Assembly (NCBI GenBank): GCA_017995665.1
Contig: JAGOIM010000025.1
Location: forward strand, 1-13,404
Source: Anaerolineaceae bacterium
Lineage (GTDB): Bacteria > Chloroflexota > Anaerolineae > Anaerolineales > Anaerolineaceae
Length of the DNA stretch: 13,404 bases
Direction of reading: 5' to 3'
The first letter of the stretch is position 1. Each line of letters opens with the position of its first letter. The notes below the pieces were generated by a model that was not told where the DNA came from, made no database searches, and worked only from the letters and a program-made list of their open reading frames with translations. Below, one piece after another: positions 6,482 through 13,363 of the stretch. The position numbers were made by a program, and so were the translations under genes.

Positions 6482-7159
6482 ATGACCATTTCAAGAGAAG
6501 AACAAATTGCGGAAAATTTGAAAGAAACAGCAGAGATACAAGCCGATTTAGCCAGCAAAGGAATAATTGTAAAAAATTTTCCAGATGATTTATATGCAAG
6601 TAAGGATTTGTGGTTAAGCTGTGTTCCGACGATTAAAGAATGGATATTTAAATCTAAGAGTAATATGTTTGTGGCATTGATACGTCTTTTAGCCATTCCG
6701 CCTCTGAAGAAAACCTCAACTGCCAAAGAAATCATCGGACAGTTTTATCGACCAGGAATATCTGATGGCACAAAATGGGCGATTGGTAATACCATGGAAG
6801 TAATTGCAAATGATGAAGTTTTGGATGATATTATAGAAATTATAGATAAAAAAAGTAATGGACAGGCACGGGAAATGTTCGCAGTCGCCTTAGGGAACAT
6901 GAAAGACCCCAAGGTTGTACCTTATTTAGTGAACTTACTGGATGATGAAGATATGACCGGGCATGCCATCATGGGCTTGAGCAAATTGAAAGCCGTCAGC
7001 ACTATTGACGATATTCGTAAAGCAGAGAATCATCCCAGAACCTGGGTTCGGAAAGAAGCTCAAAAAACCGTCCGAAAATTTGAGAAAATACTTGAAAAAC
7101 AAGCCTCAAGTCAGGAAAAAGGGAAGCAGGCATTGCATTCTGAAACTGATAATAATTAG
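6482..7159 (+). CDS. HEAT-repeat protein, probable immunity factor for the adjacent nuclease tip
   Basis: A 225-residue, mostly alpha-helical soluble protein with no signal peptide. Residues about 95-200 contain HEAT/PBS-lyase-like repeats; the clearest starts at D142 (DPKVVPYLVNLLDDEDM) and is followed by a second ending at WVRKEAQKTVRKF. The C-terminal 25 residues are polar and probably disordered. AGGAGG at 6471-6476 stands 5 bases before the ATG and overlaps the toxin gene's TAG stop, with a 9-base gap between the frames, so the two are translationally linked. A small cytoplasmic protein directly downstream of a polymorphic toxin is the normal place for an immunity gene, and HEAT-like immunity proteins are known in such systems. 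The role is inferred from position and fold, not shown. Confidence 0.75.
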   Translation: MTISREEQIAENLKETAEIQADLASKGIIVKNFPDDLYASKDLWLSCVPTIKEWIFKSKSNMFVALIRLLAIPPLKKTSTAKEIIGQFYRPGISDGTKWAIGNTMEVIANDEVLDDIIEIIDKKSNGQAREMFAVALGNMKDPKVVPYLVNLLDDEDMTGHAIMGLSKLKAVSTIDDIRKAENHPRTWVRKEAQKTVRKFEKILEKQASSQEKGKQALHSETDNN

Positions 7160-7197
7160 CAACAGGATAGACTTGTAATTTTGAAAATGGACAAAGA

Positions 7198-9576
7198 ATG
7201 AAGCGTTTTATCTCAATCTTGCTGGTGATAATTCTTTTTTTCACCTCATTACCCTTTGGGTCTTCTGAGGGGGATGTTTTTGGCAAGCATAATTTCACAT
7301 ATGATGCCTTGGGTCGGCTAAAAACTACCGATTATGGCGGTGCGCTTTCAAGCATCACCTACAACGCTGCTGGTCAAAAAATTTTGATGAACGATGCCGA
7401 TATGGGAACCTGGCAATATTTTTACAATGCCGATGGCAGTTTGCGTTCTCAAATTGATGCTAATGGAAATAAAACCTGTCTGGAATACGACAGCCTGGGA
7501 AGGTTGAAAAGCAAAAGTTTTGGACAGGCAGCAGCTTATTGCGAGACAATCAATCAAAGCCAAAACATCAGCTATACCTATGACGAGCTTGGTCAAAAGG
7601 GCTATCGCACAAGCATGAACGATTCAAGCGGCAATACGAAATGGACTTATGACAAACGAGGAAGGTTGTTCAGGGAAGACAAGACTGTTTTGGAAGAAAC
7701 CTTTACCACCATCTGGTCTTATAACAATGCCGACCAACTGACCAAAATGATTTATCCATCAAACGAAGAAGTGAGCTACAGCTATCTGCCACAGGGCGTA
7801 GTGAAGACCGTGGGTTACTATCAAAGTGGGGTAAGGGTAGATGAGCAAAACAGGCTTGTAGAACAAAACTTTGCCAACACAATCCAAACAAACTATGAGT
7901 ATGAAAATTGGTTGAACGGATCAGGACGTTTAGATGAAATCGTGACAAGCAAAGCAAACAACAACCAAACTTACATTAACCTTAGGTACGATTATGACAA
8001 AGTTGGGAATATTACTAAAATTAGCGACCTAAACAATGGTGGTCAGGAACAAAGCTTTGCTTATGATAGTTTGAACCGCTTGCTCAATGCAAGCACAACT
8101 GCGGTTGGTGACGGGCAATATGAGCAACAAAGCTACAGCTATGATGCAAACACCGGAAACCTGAATAGTCGAAGCGGCATTGGTGAATATGTCTATGTCT
8201 ATGACAGTAAACCTCATGCCGTGGTCGAAGCCGGGAGCAACACTTATCAATATGATGCTAATGGGAATATGACCAGGCGTACGATTGACAGTGTGGTCTG
8301 GACTTATGAATATGACCAGGAAAACCACCTGGTCGAAACGAAGGAAAACGGTCAGACAGAAAACCGCTACATTTATGACGGTGACGGAAACCGGGTGGCG
8401 AGGCTTGACGCTAACAATGAAGGCACGATCTTTATCGGCAACTACTTTGAGGCAAGATATCCAGCAGAAGAGGAGCTGATATCCCCGCTTTTTGATTGTG
8501 CGTCAGAAGGAATCTATTGCACATACCTTCCGATTGTTGGTAACACTGAAGTGAATGAGCTCTTCACAGGGAGGCCAGGTGTCAGCTATTACTATTCGGG
8601 CAATCAACGAATTGCAATGAGAATTGAGCAGGGCGTGTTCTTCTTATTTGGAGACCATCTGGGCAGTAGCAGCTTGCTTGTCAAGGCTGATGGCACAATA
8701 GCAGAAAAGGCATACTATTTACCTTGGGGTGGAACGAGAGGGGAAGAGACGATCACCAGCACCGACTACGGCTATACCGGGCAGATGAGAGAAGGTGATA
8801 TTTACTATTATGGTGCCAGATGGTACGACCCGGCTATTGGCCGCTTTATGCAAGCTGACACGATTGTTCCGTTACAAGTCCAGGGCACCCAAGCCTTTGA
8901 CAGATATGCATACGTGAACAACAATCCCTTGAGGTATACGGATCCAACGGGTATGTGGATGTGTGGAGATCAATATGATGTTAGTTGTGCTGAGAGTCCT
9001 GCGGAGATAGCATCTTTTGGTCAAATGTATGTGAAGTCAACTGGGCTGCCATACAGCTATGTTCTAAGTGGGAGTTATGATTTTGGGTTAGGTAAGGTGT
9101 CCCCAACTAATCGCTATTCAGATGATGTAATCAGTCCGACTATTCCTTCAGGCAATTTAATAGCTGATGGACTGAACCTAATCGACTTGGCTGTAAGACT
9201 TCTGGATGAATTTAAACCACTCCCAAAGTATGTACCGAAGGATGATTTATATTGGCATATGTATGTAACTGCCTCAGAAAAAGAAATGGAAATAACCAGA
9301 TTGACATTTTGGGTTCCAGAAGAAACCATCGAGATTAGGGCAGCGGACTTTCGAACGCTAAATCAGATAAGCCGAGGACAGATAATAATTAATGAATTGC
9401 TTGTTGGACCACAGAAATATCAAATTGACATGAGCTATAAAACCAGTGAGCCAACGGTTCTCGTAACATTCACTGTTACTTGTTATGGTTGTATGACTGG
9501 TTCTTACTATCGAGATAGCTTTACCCCGTCACTTCAAAATTCCCCAAGAATGTATATTTCACAATTGGAACAATAA
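7198..9576 (+). CDS. Secreted RHS/YD-repeat protein with an unrecognised C-terminal tip
   Basis: A 792-residue protein. It opens with a signal peptide (MKR, then a hydrophobic stretch to about residue 20, likely cleavage in FGSSEG). YD repeats of the type YDxxGRLxxx fill about residues 30-400. A conserved core follows: FGDHLGSSS near 484-492, GARWYDPAIGRF near 540-551, and YVNNNP up to DPTG at 582-585. The 207-residue tip after DPTG has no motif I recognise; it contains CGDQYDVSC, a Trp/Glu-rich beta-like region and a late CYGC pair. YD-repeat cores form a shell that encloses the toxin tip. The protein is short for the family and lacks any N-terminal delivery domain, so Sec export and surface display are inferred. 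Start ATG 7198 has only weak purine-rich sequence upstream; it lies 38 bases after the HEAT-repeat gene and may be co-transcribed. Confidence 0.88.
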   Translation: MKRFISILLVIILFFTSLPFGSSEGDVFGKHNFTYDALGRLKTTDYGGALSSITYNAAGQKILMNDADMGTWQYFYNADGSLRSQIDANGNKTCLEYDSLGRLKSKSFGQAAAYCETINQSQNISYTYDELGQKGYRTSMNDSSGNTKWTYDKRGRLFREDKTVLEETFTTIWSYNNADQLTKMIYPSNEEVSYSYLPQGVVKTVGYYQSGVRVDEQNRLVEQNFANTIQTNYEYENWLNGSGRLDEIVTSKANNNQTYINLRYDYDKVGNITKISDLNNGGQEQSFAYDSLNRLLNASTTAVGDGQYEQQSYSYDANTGNLNSRSGIGEYVYVYDSKPHAVVEAGSNTYQYDANGNMTRRTIDSVVWTYEYDQENHLVETKENGQTENRYIYDGDGNRVARLDANNEGTIFIGNYFEARYPAEEELISPLFDCASEGIYCTYLPIVGNTEVNELFTGRPGVSYYYSGNQRIAMRIEQGVFFLFGDHLGSSSLLVKADGTIAEKAYYLPWGGTRGEETITSTDYGYTGQMREGDIYYYGARWYDPAIGRFMQADTIVPLQVQGTQAFDRYAYVNNNPLRYTDPTGMWMCGDQYDVSCAESPAEIASFGQMYVKSTGLPYSYVLSGSYDFGLGKVSPTNRYSDDVISPTIPSGNLIADGLNLIDLAVRLLDEFKPLPKYVPKDDLYWHMYVTASEKEMEITRLTFWVPEETIEIRAADFRTLNQISRGQIIINELLVGPQKYQIDMSYKTSEPTVLVTFTVTCYGCMTGSYYRDSFTPSLQNSPRMYISQLEQ
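8653..8952 (+). repeat. RHS core duplication, copy 2
   Basis: The counterpart of 5489-5788, lying inside the complete RHS gene from FGDHLG to DPTG. Positions 8668-8825 are identical to 5504-5661. Confidence 0.9.
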
Positions 9577-9585
9577 GGACATGAA

Positions 9586-10110
9586 ATGAACAACTTAAGA
9601 AAAAGCGCCATATTGTTGTTACTGTCAATCACATTGGTTTTTAGTCTCGGAGGCTGCAAATCTGAATGTAATAAAGAAGCATTATTTTTGGAAGAGGTGG
9701 GGTTGAATAAAAACGATGATGTTAACAAGACTATGAAAATTGATTATCTGAATGGTGAAAAAGTTATTTTTCGAGCTGGGGATTATCAACAGTTTGACAC
9801 ACCACTTTTTAACCTAAGAAAACCCATCAAATTCCTGGTAGGTGAGAGTGAGTATTTTTACATTTTCGATGAGGCAGCTTGCGAATGGAATCTTGTGAAA
9901 AATGATATCACTCACTTTGGCGATGACGTAATTGTTGAACCAGTGCCCAATATTGATATTCTTTGGATAGGGAGCAACATGTTTATCGACGCAAGTATAA
10001 TCACTGCACCCACAACGGTGAGGGTTTTGGTAAAAGGATATTATCTTGATGAGGATGGTGAGATTGCTGAGCCCATTGCGGCATTTATGGATGTCATTAT
10101 TGAACCATAA
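9586..10110 (+). CDS. Small lipoprotein, candidate immunity factor for the adjacent RHS tip
   Basis: A 174-residue protein with a basic N-terminus (MNNLRK), a hydrophobic segment and a lipobox SLGGC with the lipidated cysteine at residue 24. A downstream acidic, beta-rich domain has no family I recognise. AAGGA at 9575-9579 overlaps the RHS stop codon and lies 6 bases before ATG 9586, so it is translationally coupled to the toxin gene. By position it is either the immunity protein or an accessory of the RHS tip. A lipoprotein on the outer face of the membrane would suggest that this tip acts in the cell envelope or outside, unlike the nuclease tip upstream whose partner is cytoplasmic. Function is inferred from context only. 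Confidence 0.75.
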   Translation: MNNLRKSAILLLLSITLVFSLGGCKSECNKEALFLEEVGLNKNDDVNKTMKIDYLNGEKVIFRAGDYQQFDTPLFNLRKPIKFLVGESEYFYIFDEAACEWNLVKNDITHFGDDVIVEPVPNIDILWIGSNMFIDASIITAPTTVRVLVKGYYLDEDGEIAEPIAAFMDVIIEP

Positions 10111-10198
10111 TCGTCCTCTTTGCTATTGGGGAGCCTGGCGATGGAACGCTATCTCCGCTGGCGTGGGCAGCGTAAAAACTTGAGCATCACCTTCACCG
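10111..10198. other. Junction between the RHS block and the repeat remnant
   Basis: Eighty-eight bases with no gene supported. An ATG at 10141 opens a 34-codon frame that crosses into the repeat, but it has no ribosome binding site and no recognisable motif. Unlike the following repeat, this stretch does not match the sequence upstream of 4879, so it marks the breakpoint of homology. Confidence 0.45.
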
Positions 10199-10323
10199 GC
10201 AAGCGAATCCGGTGTGGCAGTTGGTTTGGCGCTCTAAAAATTTAATCTCAATCTGAAAAGAAGCCTTGCAAGTATATTTTGCGGGGCTTTAGTTTTTTAA
10301 AGGAAAACAAGCAGGCTTATTTC
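10199..10323 (+). pseudogene. Remnant of an oxidoreductase paralogue 3' end (direct repeat copy B)
   Basis: In frame it reads ASESGVAVGLAL then TAA 10235-10237, against ATESGMAVGLAI and stop in the flavin oxidoreductase at 4879-4917. The similarity continues through the terminator to about 10323 at a constant offset of 5320 bases, with a 1-base gap in the T-tract. The differences inside the codons are mostly silent or conservative, as expected if this end was once a translated paralogue. Upstream of 10199 homology stops, and the frame meets TGA at 10181-10183. It is a gene tail without its gene. Confidence 0.75.
10261..10297 (+). terminator. Intrinsic terminator, diverged copy
   Basis: AAGCCTTGCAA (10261-10271) pairs with TTGCGGGGCTT (10279-10289) through 11 pairs including two G-U wobbles, with the same GTATATT loop as the terminator at 4941, then TAGTTTTTT. 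It can still fold in RNA and probably ends the RHS/lipoprotein transcript. Confidence 0.75.
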
Positions 10324-10415
10324 TTCAATTCCCAGTTTTTTCATCTTTGATACGCACAACTTCAGGATAAAAATCACTGGGGTTTGATTGATTACGAATA
10401 CTCTATAAAAAATGG
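10324..10415. other. Non-coding AT-rich spacer
   Basis: No gene or clear signal is seen between the diverged terminator and the next hairpin. TTGATT (10384-10389) and TATAAA (10404-10409) are promoter-like but only 14 bases apart. Confidence 0.4.
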
Positions 10416-10436
10416 AAGCCCCGACTTGGGGCTTTT
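10416..10436 (+). terminator. Short terminator-like hairpin upstream of the oxidoreductase operon
   Basis: AAGCCCC (10416-10422) and GGGGCTT (10428-10434) form a perfect 7-bp stem with loop GACTT, followed by a short T-run. It may be a second terminator for upstream transcripts. If a promoter lies before it, it could act as an attenuator for the operon starting at 10518. Confidence 0.6.
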
Positions 10437-10472
10437 GTGTTATATTAATAACATATGAGCCTGGCATTCTCA

Positions 10473-10491
10473 CCAGTCATGTAATGACAGG
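10473..10491. promoter_or_regulatory. Operator-like inverted repeat before the 2-oxoacid oxidoreductase operon
   Basis: CCAGTCAT, GTA, ATGACAGG is a 19-base palindrome with 8-base arms and one mismatch, ending 26 bases before the first start codon. A weak promoter (TTGGGG 10426-10431, TAACAT 10449-10454, 17-base spacer) would place its start just upstream, so a repressor here could block the transcript. The promoter assignment is weak. Confidence 0.4.
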
Positions 10492-10517
10492 CAAATTTTA
10501 TACCAAGGAGGCTCTAC

Positions 10518-10766
10518 ATGCCCGCAAAGGGATGGGTAGAAATAAACGACTTATATTGCAAAGCCTGTGAAATTTGTGTCACAGATTGCCCCAAACAAGT
10601 TTTGGCGCTGGATATGACCAGGCTTAGTCCGAAGGGCTATCACCCTGCTTATATGGCGAACCCGGATGAGTGCATTGCTTGTGGCATTTGTGCGGTGGTT
10701 TGTCCAGATGCAGCAATCACAGTTTTCAAAGGCGAAAGACCAGTTAAAGAAGGGGAGGCTAACTAA
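10518..10766 (+). CDS. korD: 2-oxoacid:ferredoxin oxidoreductase, delta subunit (2[4Fe-4S] ferredoxin)
   Basis: An 82-residue bacterial-type ferredoxin. Two CX2CX2CX3CP motifs are seen: C14, C17, C20, C24 and C52, C55, C58, C62, each set closing one [4Fe-4S] cluster with one cysteine contributed to the other. It serves as the electron-transfer subunit between the catalytic beta subunit and soluble ferredoxin. It is the first gene of a delta-alpha-beta-gamma operon, the order of the Helicobacter oorDABC genes. AAGGAGG at 10505-10511 lies 6 bases before the ATG. Its TAA stop overlaps the next gene's ATG by one base (TAATG), showing translational coupling. Confidence 0.9.
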   Translation: MPAKGWVEINDLYCKACEICVTDCPKQVLALDMTRLSPKGYHPAYMANPDECIACGICAVVCPDAAITVFKGERPVKEGEAN

Positions 10767-11893
10767 TGGCACTTGAACTTATTAAAGGAAACGTCGCCGT
10801 TGCCGAAACCGCATTACGTGTAGGCTTGGTCTCTTACTTTGGTTATCCGATCACCCCACAAACTGAATTACTCGAACATTTAGCCGCTCGCATGCCGGAA
10901 CTCGGCAGAGCATTCGTCCAGGCTGAAAGTGAACTTGGTGCGATTAACATGGTTTATGGCTCCGCCTGTACCGGAATGCGCACGATGACTTCCAGCTCTA
11001 GCCCCGGCGTTAGCTTGATGCAAGAAGGCATATCCTACATTGCCGGCACCGAATTACCGGCTGTTATCGTAAACGTTGTTCGCGGTGGTCCCGGTTTGGG
11101 GAACATTGCTCCTTCTCAAGCTGATTACACTCAAATGGTGCATGGCGGCGGTCATGGTGAATATCACCTGATCGTGCTTGCCCCCGCATCTGTTCAAGAA
11201 GCGGTCGACCTGACCGGCTTGGCTTTTGATTTGGCTGAAAAATATCGCATGGTTTCCTGCATCCTGATGGATGGCTATTTGGGCCAAATGATGGAACCGG
11301 TTGAGCTACCCGATTTCGCTCCTATCCGGACCGAAGCTCCCGAATGGGCGGTTGGTGCAAAACACGAAACCGGTAAACGTGCAGTTTTGACCTCGATTAA
11401 CATTGCTCCCCCTGCGCAAGAAATTTTTAATGTCAAAATGATGACTCGCTGGCAAGAAGTTGAAGCAAACGAAGTCCGCTACAAGGGCTATTACCTCGAT
11501 GATGCCGAATATGTTGTGGTTGGCTATGGAACTGCCGGTCGGATCGCTTTGACCTCAGTCCGTGCTGCCCGGGAACAGGGTATCAAAGTTGGTCTTTTGC
11601 GACCAATTACCGTTTCTCCCTTCCCAAGCAAGGTTTTGGACGATTTAGCCGATCGTGCCAAAGGCTTTTTGGTAGTTGAAATGAACAACGGTCAAATGCT
11701 GGATGACGTGAACGCAATTGTTGCCAAACGCGCCCCGATTCATTTTTATGGTCGCATGGGCGGTATGGTTCCTTATCCCGATGAAATCAGCGTTGCAATT
11801 GACGACATGATTCATGGCGATCAGGACGTAAACCGTGACCCCCGCGCTTCATGGCTTGCCCAAATGCGTGAATTAGTTGGAACAGGAGCATAA
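10766..11893 (+). CDS. korA: 2-oxoacid:ferredoxin oxidoreductase, alpha subunit (KorA/VorB type)
   Basis: A 375-residue subunit carrying the pyrimidine-binding half of the thiamine diphosphate site. Characteristic sequences are FGYPITPQTE (25-34), QAESELGAINMVYGS (52-66) with the glutamates expected to contact the cofactor, TSSSSPGVSLMQEG (75-88), and GGPGLG (107-112). The C-terminal half contains the transketolase C-terminal-like domain (AEYVVVGYGTAGRI). The enzyme decarboxylates a 2-oxoacid to an acyl-CoA while reducing ferredoxin. Overall it looks closest to subunits annotated VorB (3-methyl-2-oxobutanoate, branched-chain) in clostridia, while the operon order matches 2-oxoglutarate enzymes, so substrate is undecided between the two. 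GGGGAGG at 10752-10758 is the ribosome binding site. The gamma domain is not fused; it is a separate gene. Confidence 0.92.
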   Translation: MALELIKGNVAVAETALRVGLVSYFGYPITPQTELLEHLAARMPELGRAFVQAESELGAINMVYGSACTGMRTMTSSSSPGVSLMQEGISYIAGTELPAVIVNVVRGGPGLGNIAPSQADYTQMVHGGGHGEYHLIVLAPASVQEAVDLTGLAFDLAEKYRMVSCILMDGYLGQMMEPVELPDFAPIRTEAPEWAVGAKHETGKRAVLTSINIAPPAQEIFNVKMMTRWQEVEANEVRYKGYYLDDAEYVVVGYGTAGRIALTSVRAAREQGIKVGLLRPITVSPFPSKVLDDLADRAKGFLVVEMNNGQMLDDVNAIVAKRAPIHFYGRMGGMVPYPDEISVAIDDMIHGDQDVNRDPRASWLAQMRELVGTGA

Positions 11894-11894
11894 G

Positions 11895-12674
11895 ATGTTG
11901 GATATTGATGTAAATGTTATTGCTCAGCGCCCGATTGGCTTCACCGATACGGTTACCCATTATTGCCCCGGTTGTACGCATGGTGTTGCCCATCGTTTGA
12001 TTGCTGAAGTTTTGGAAGAAATGGGCGAATTGGATAACACAATCGGCGTTGCACCGGTTGGTTGTTCCGTTTTTGCCTATAACTATTTTGATTTCGATTT
12101 TGTCGAAGCTGCCCATGGTCGCGCCCCCGCGATGGCAACCGGCATCAAACGAACCCTTCCCAACAAAATCCTTTTCACCTATCAAGGCGATGGTGACCTG
12201 GCTTCGATGGGTATGGGCGAGATTATCGCTACCGCAGCCCGTGGCGAACACATTACCGTTGTTTTTATCAACAACACCAACTACGGTATGACCGGTGGAC
12301 AGATGGCACCGACCACCCTGCCCGGTCAGAAAACCAGCTCTTCACCGCTTGGCCGCGATGTGGAAACCCAGGGCTACCCCATCCGAACCGCAGAATTGAT
12401 TTCTTCTCTCGATGGCGCAACTTATGTTGTCCGTCGCAGTTTGCAAGATGCCCGCAACATTCGCATGGCGAAAAAAGCCTTGCGCACCGCTTTTGAAGTC
12501 CAGAGACAGGGCTTGGGTTTTTCCTTCGTAGAATTGCTCTCCACTTGCCCGACAAACTGGGGAATGACCCCGGTCAAAGCCCGCGACTGGTTGAAGGAAT
12601 TTATGGTTCCGGCTTATCCAATCGGCGATTTCAAAATTTCGTCAGCAATTGAAGAATTGTCTAAAGGAGGCTAA
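11895..12674 (+). CDS. korB: 2-oxoacid:ferredoxin oxidoreductase, beta subunit (thiamine diphosphate-binding)
   Basis: A 259-residue subunit that binds the diphosphate of thiamine diphosphate and the catalytic-site [4Fe-4S] cluster. CPGCTHG gives C24 and C27, with C57 and C218 as the likely remaining ligands. HGR lies at 74-76. The thiamine motif runs from GDGD (98-101) to INN (125-127) with normal spacing, then TNYGMTGGQM. I chose ATG 11895 because AGGAG (11884-11888) sits 6 bases before it; the frame is also open from TTG 11877, but that would overlap the alpha gene and lacks a better site. The gap to the alpha stop codon is a single base. Active sites form between the alpha and beta subunits in the cytoplasm. 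Confidence 0.93.
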   Translation: MLDIDVNVIAQRPIGFTDTVTHYCPGCTHGVAHRLIAEVLEEMGELDNTIGVAPVGCSVFAYNYFDFDFVEAAHGRAPAMATGIKRTLPNKILFTYQGDGDLASMGMGEIIATAARGEHITVVFINNTNYGMTGGQMAPTTLPGQKTSSSPLGRDVETQGYPIRTAELISSLDGATYVVRRSLQDARNIRMAKKALRTAFEVQRQGLGFSFVELLSTCPTNWGMTPVKARDWLKEFMVPAYPIGDFKISSAIEELSKGG

Positions 12675-12677
12675 ACG

Positions 12678-13217
12678 ATGCAATCAGAAATTATCATCTC
12701 TGGATTTGGCGGTCAAGGTACGCTCTATGCCGGTCAGGTTTTAGCCTACGCGGCAATGGATGAAGGCAAACACACAACCTGGTTACCCTCCTATGGTCCC
12801 GAAATGCGCGGTGGCACAGCCAACTGCACAGTCGTCATTTCTGATGACGAAATCGGCTCTCCCAGTGCGCTCTACCCAAAAGCGGTTATCGCTTTGAACC
12901 TGCCCTCTTTGGATAAATACGAAGAGATGGTTGCACCGGGTGGTTATCTGATCATCAACGAATCGATGGTCAACCGCAGGCCAACCCGTACGGATATCCA
13001 CTGGCTGATGATTCCGGCGAACAAAATCGCTCAGGAAATCGGCAACGAACGCGCAACCAACATGGTTTTGCTTGGTGCTCTTGAAGCTAATTTGAAAGCC
13101 CTCCCGGAAGGCGCTTTAGAACGCGCTTTGGAAGCCCATACTGCTGATCGGTTAAAGAAATTCATCGGCATGAATATTGAAGCAATGCGCCGTGGTGCAG
13201 AGTATCTGGCAGATTAA
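12678..13217 (+). CDS. korC: 2-oxoacid:ferredoxin oxidoreductase, gamma subunit
   Basis: A 179-residue protein of the POR/KOR gamma domain family. Its hallmark motifs are present: ISGFGGQGTLYAGQ (7-20), PSYGPEMRGGTANC (37-50), and SALYPKAVIALNLPSLDKY near 63-81. In the solved relatives this domain helps bind coenzyme A and completes the hetero-oligomer. It is the last gene of the operon, 3 bases after the beta stop codon. AAAGGAGG at 12663-12670 overlaps the end of korB and lies 7 bases before the ATG. A strong terminator begins 19 bases after its stop. Confidence 0.93.
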   Translation: MQSEIIISGFGGQGTLYAGQVLAYAAMDEGKHTTWLPSYGPEMRGGTANCTVVISDDEIGSPSALYPKAVIALNLPSLDKYEEMVAPGGYLIINESMVNRRPTRTDIHWLMIPANKIAQEIGNERATNMVLLGALEANLKALPEGALERALEAHTADRLKKFIGMNIEAMRRGAEYLAD

Positions 13218-13236
13218 GTTTTTTTGCTTGAACCTT

Positions 13237-13269
13237 AACCCCCGTTGTTTTTACAGCGGGGGTTTTTTT
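13237..13269 (+). terminator. Intrinsic terminator of the kor operon
   Basis: AACCCCCGTTGT (13237-13248) pairs with ACAGCGGGGGTT (13253-13264), a 12-bp stem with one G-U wobble and a TTTT loop, followed by a T-run to 13269. Confidence 0.95.
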
Positions 13270-13273
13270 ATTT

Positions 13274-13363
13274 CAGTAGGCCGGCTTGTGCTTTTCAAGC
13301 CGGCAAGATCCTGGCAAATTATTAAGCCGGATTCAAAAACAGAATCCGGCCTACAGTTAAGTC
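13274..13363. repeat. Palindromic REP/MITE-like element, copy 2
   Basis: Opens CAGTAGGCCGG and closes CCTACAGTTAAGTC, matching the ends of the 5010-5132 element. Outer arms GTAGG (13276-13280) and CCTAC (13350-13354) enclose two perfect 9-bp hairpins: GCCGGCTTG/CAAGCCGGC (13280-13288, 13296-13304) and GCCGGATTC/GAATCCGGC (13326-13334, 13342-13350). The strand can fold as a three-way, cloverleaf-like structure. It lies directly after the kor terminator. Confidence 0.7.

Noticed and set aside
10141..10245. A 34-codon plus-strand frame (starting MERYLRWRG) after the lipoprotein gene
   Set aside because: No ribosome binding site, and its second half reads the reductase-tail repeat out of frame, so it is probably chance.
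11877..11894. TTG 11877 as the start of the beta subunit
   Set aside because: ATG 11895 has AGGAG at proper spacing and avoids overlap with the alpha gene; the extra six residues have no support.
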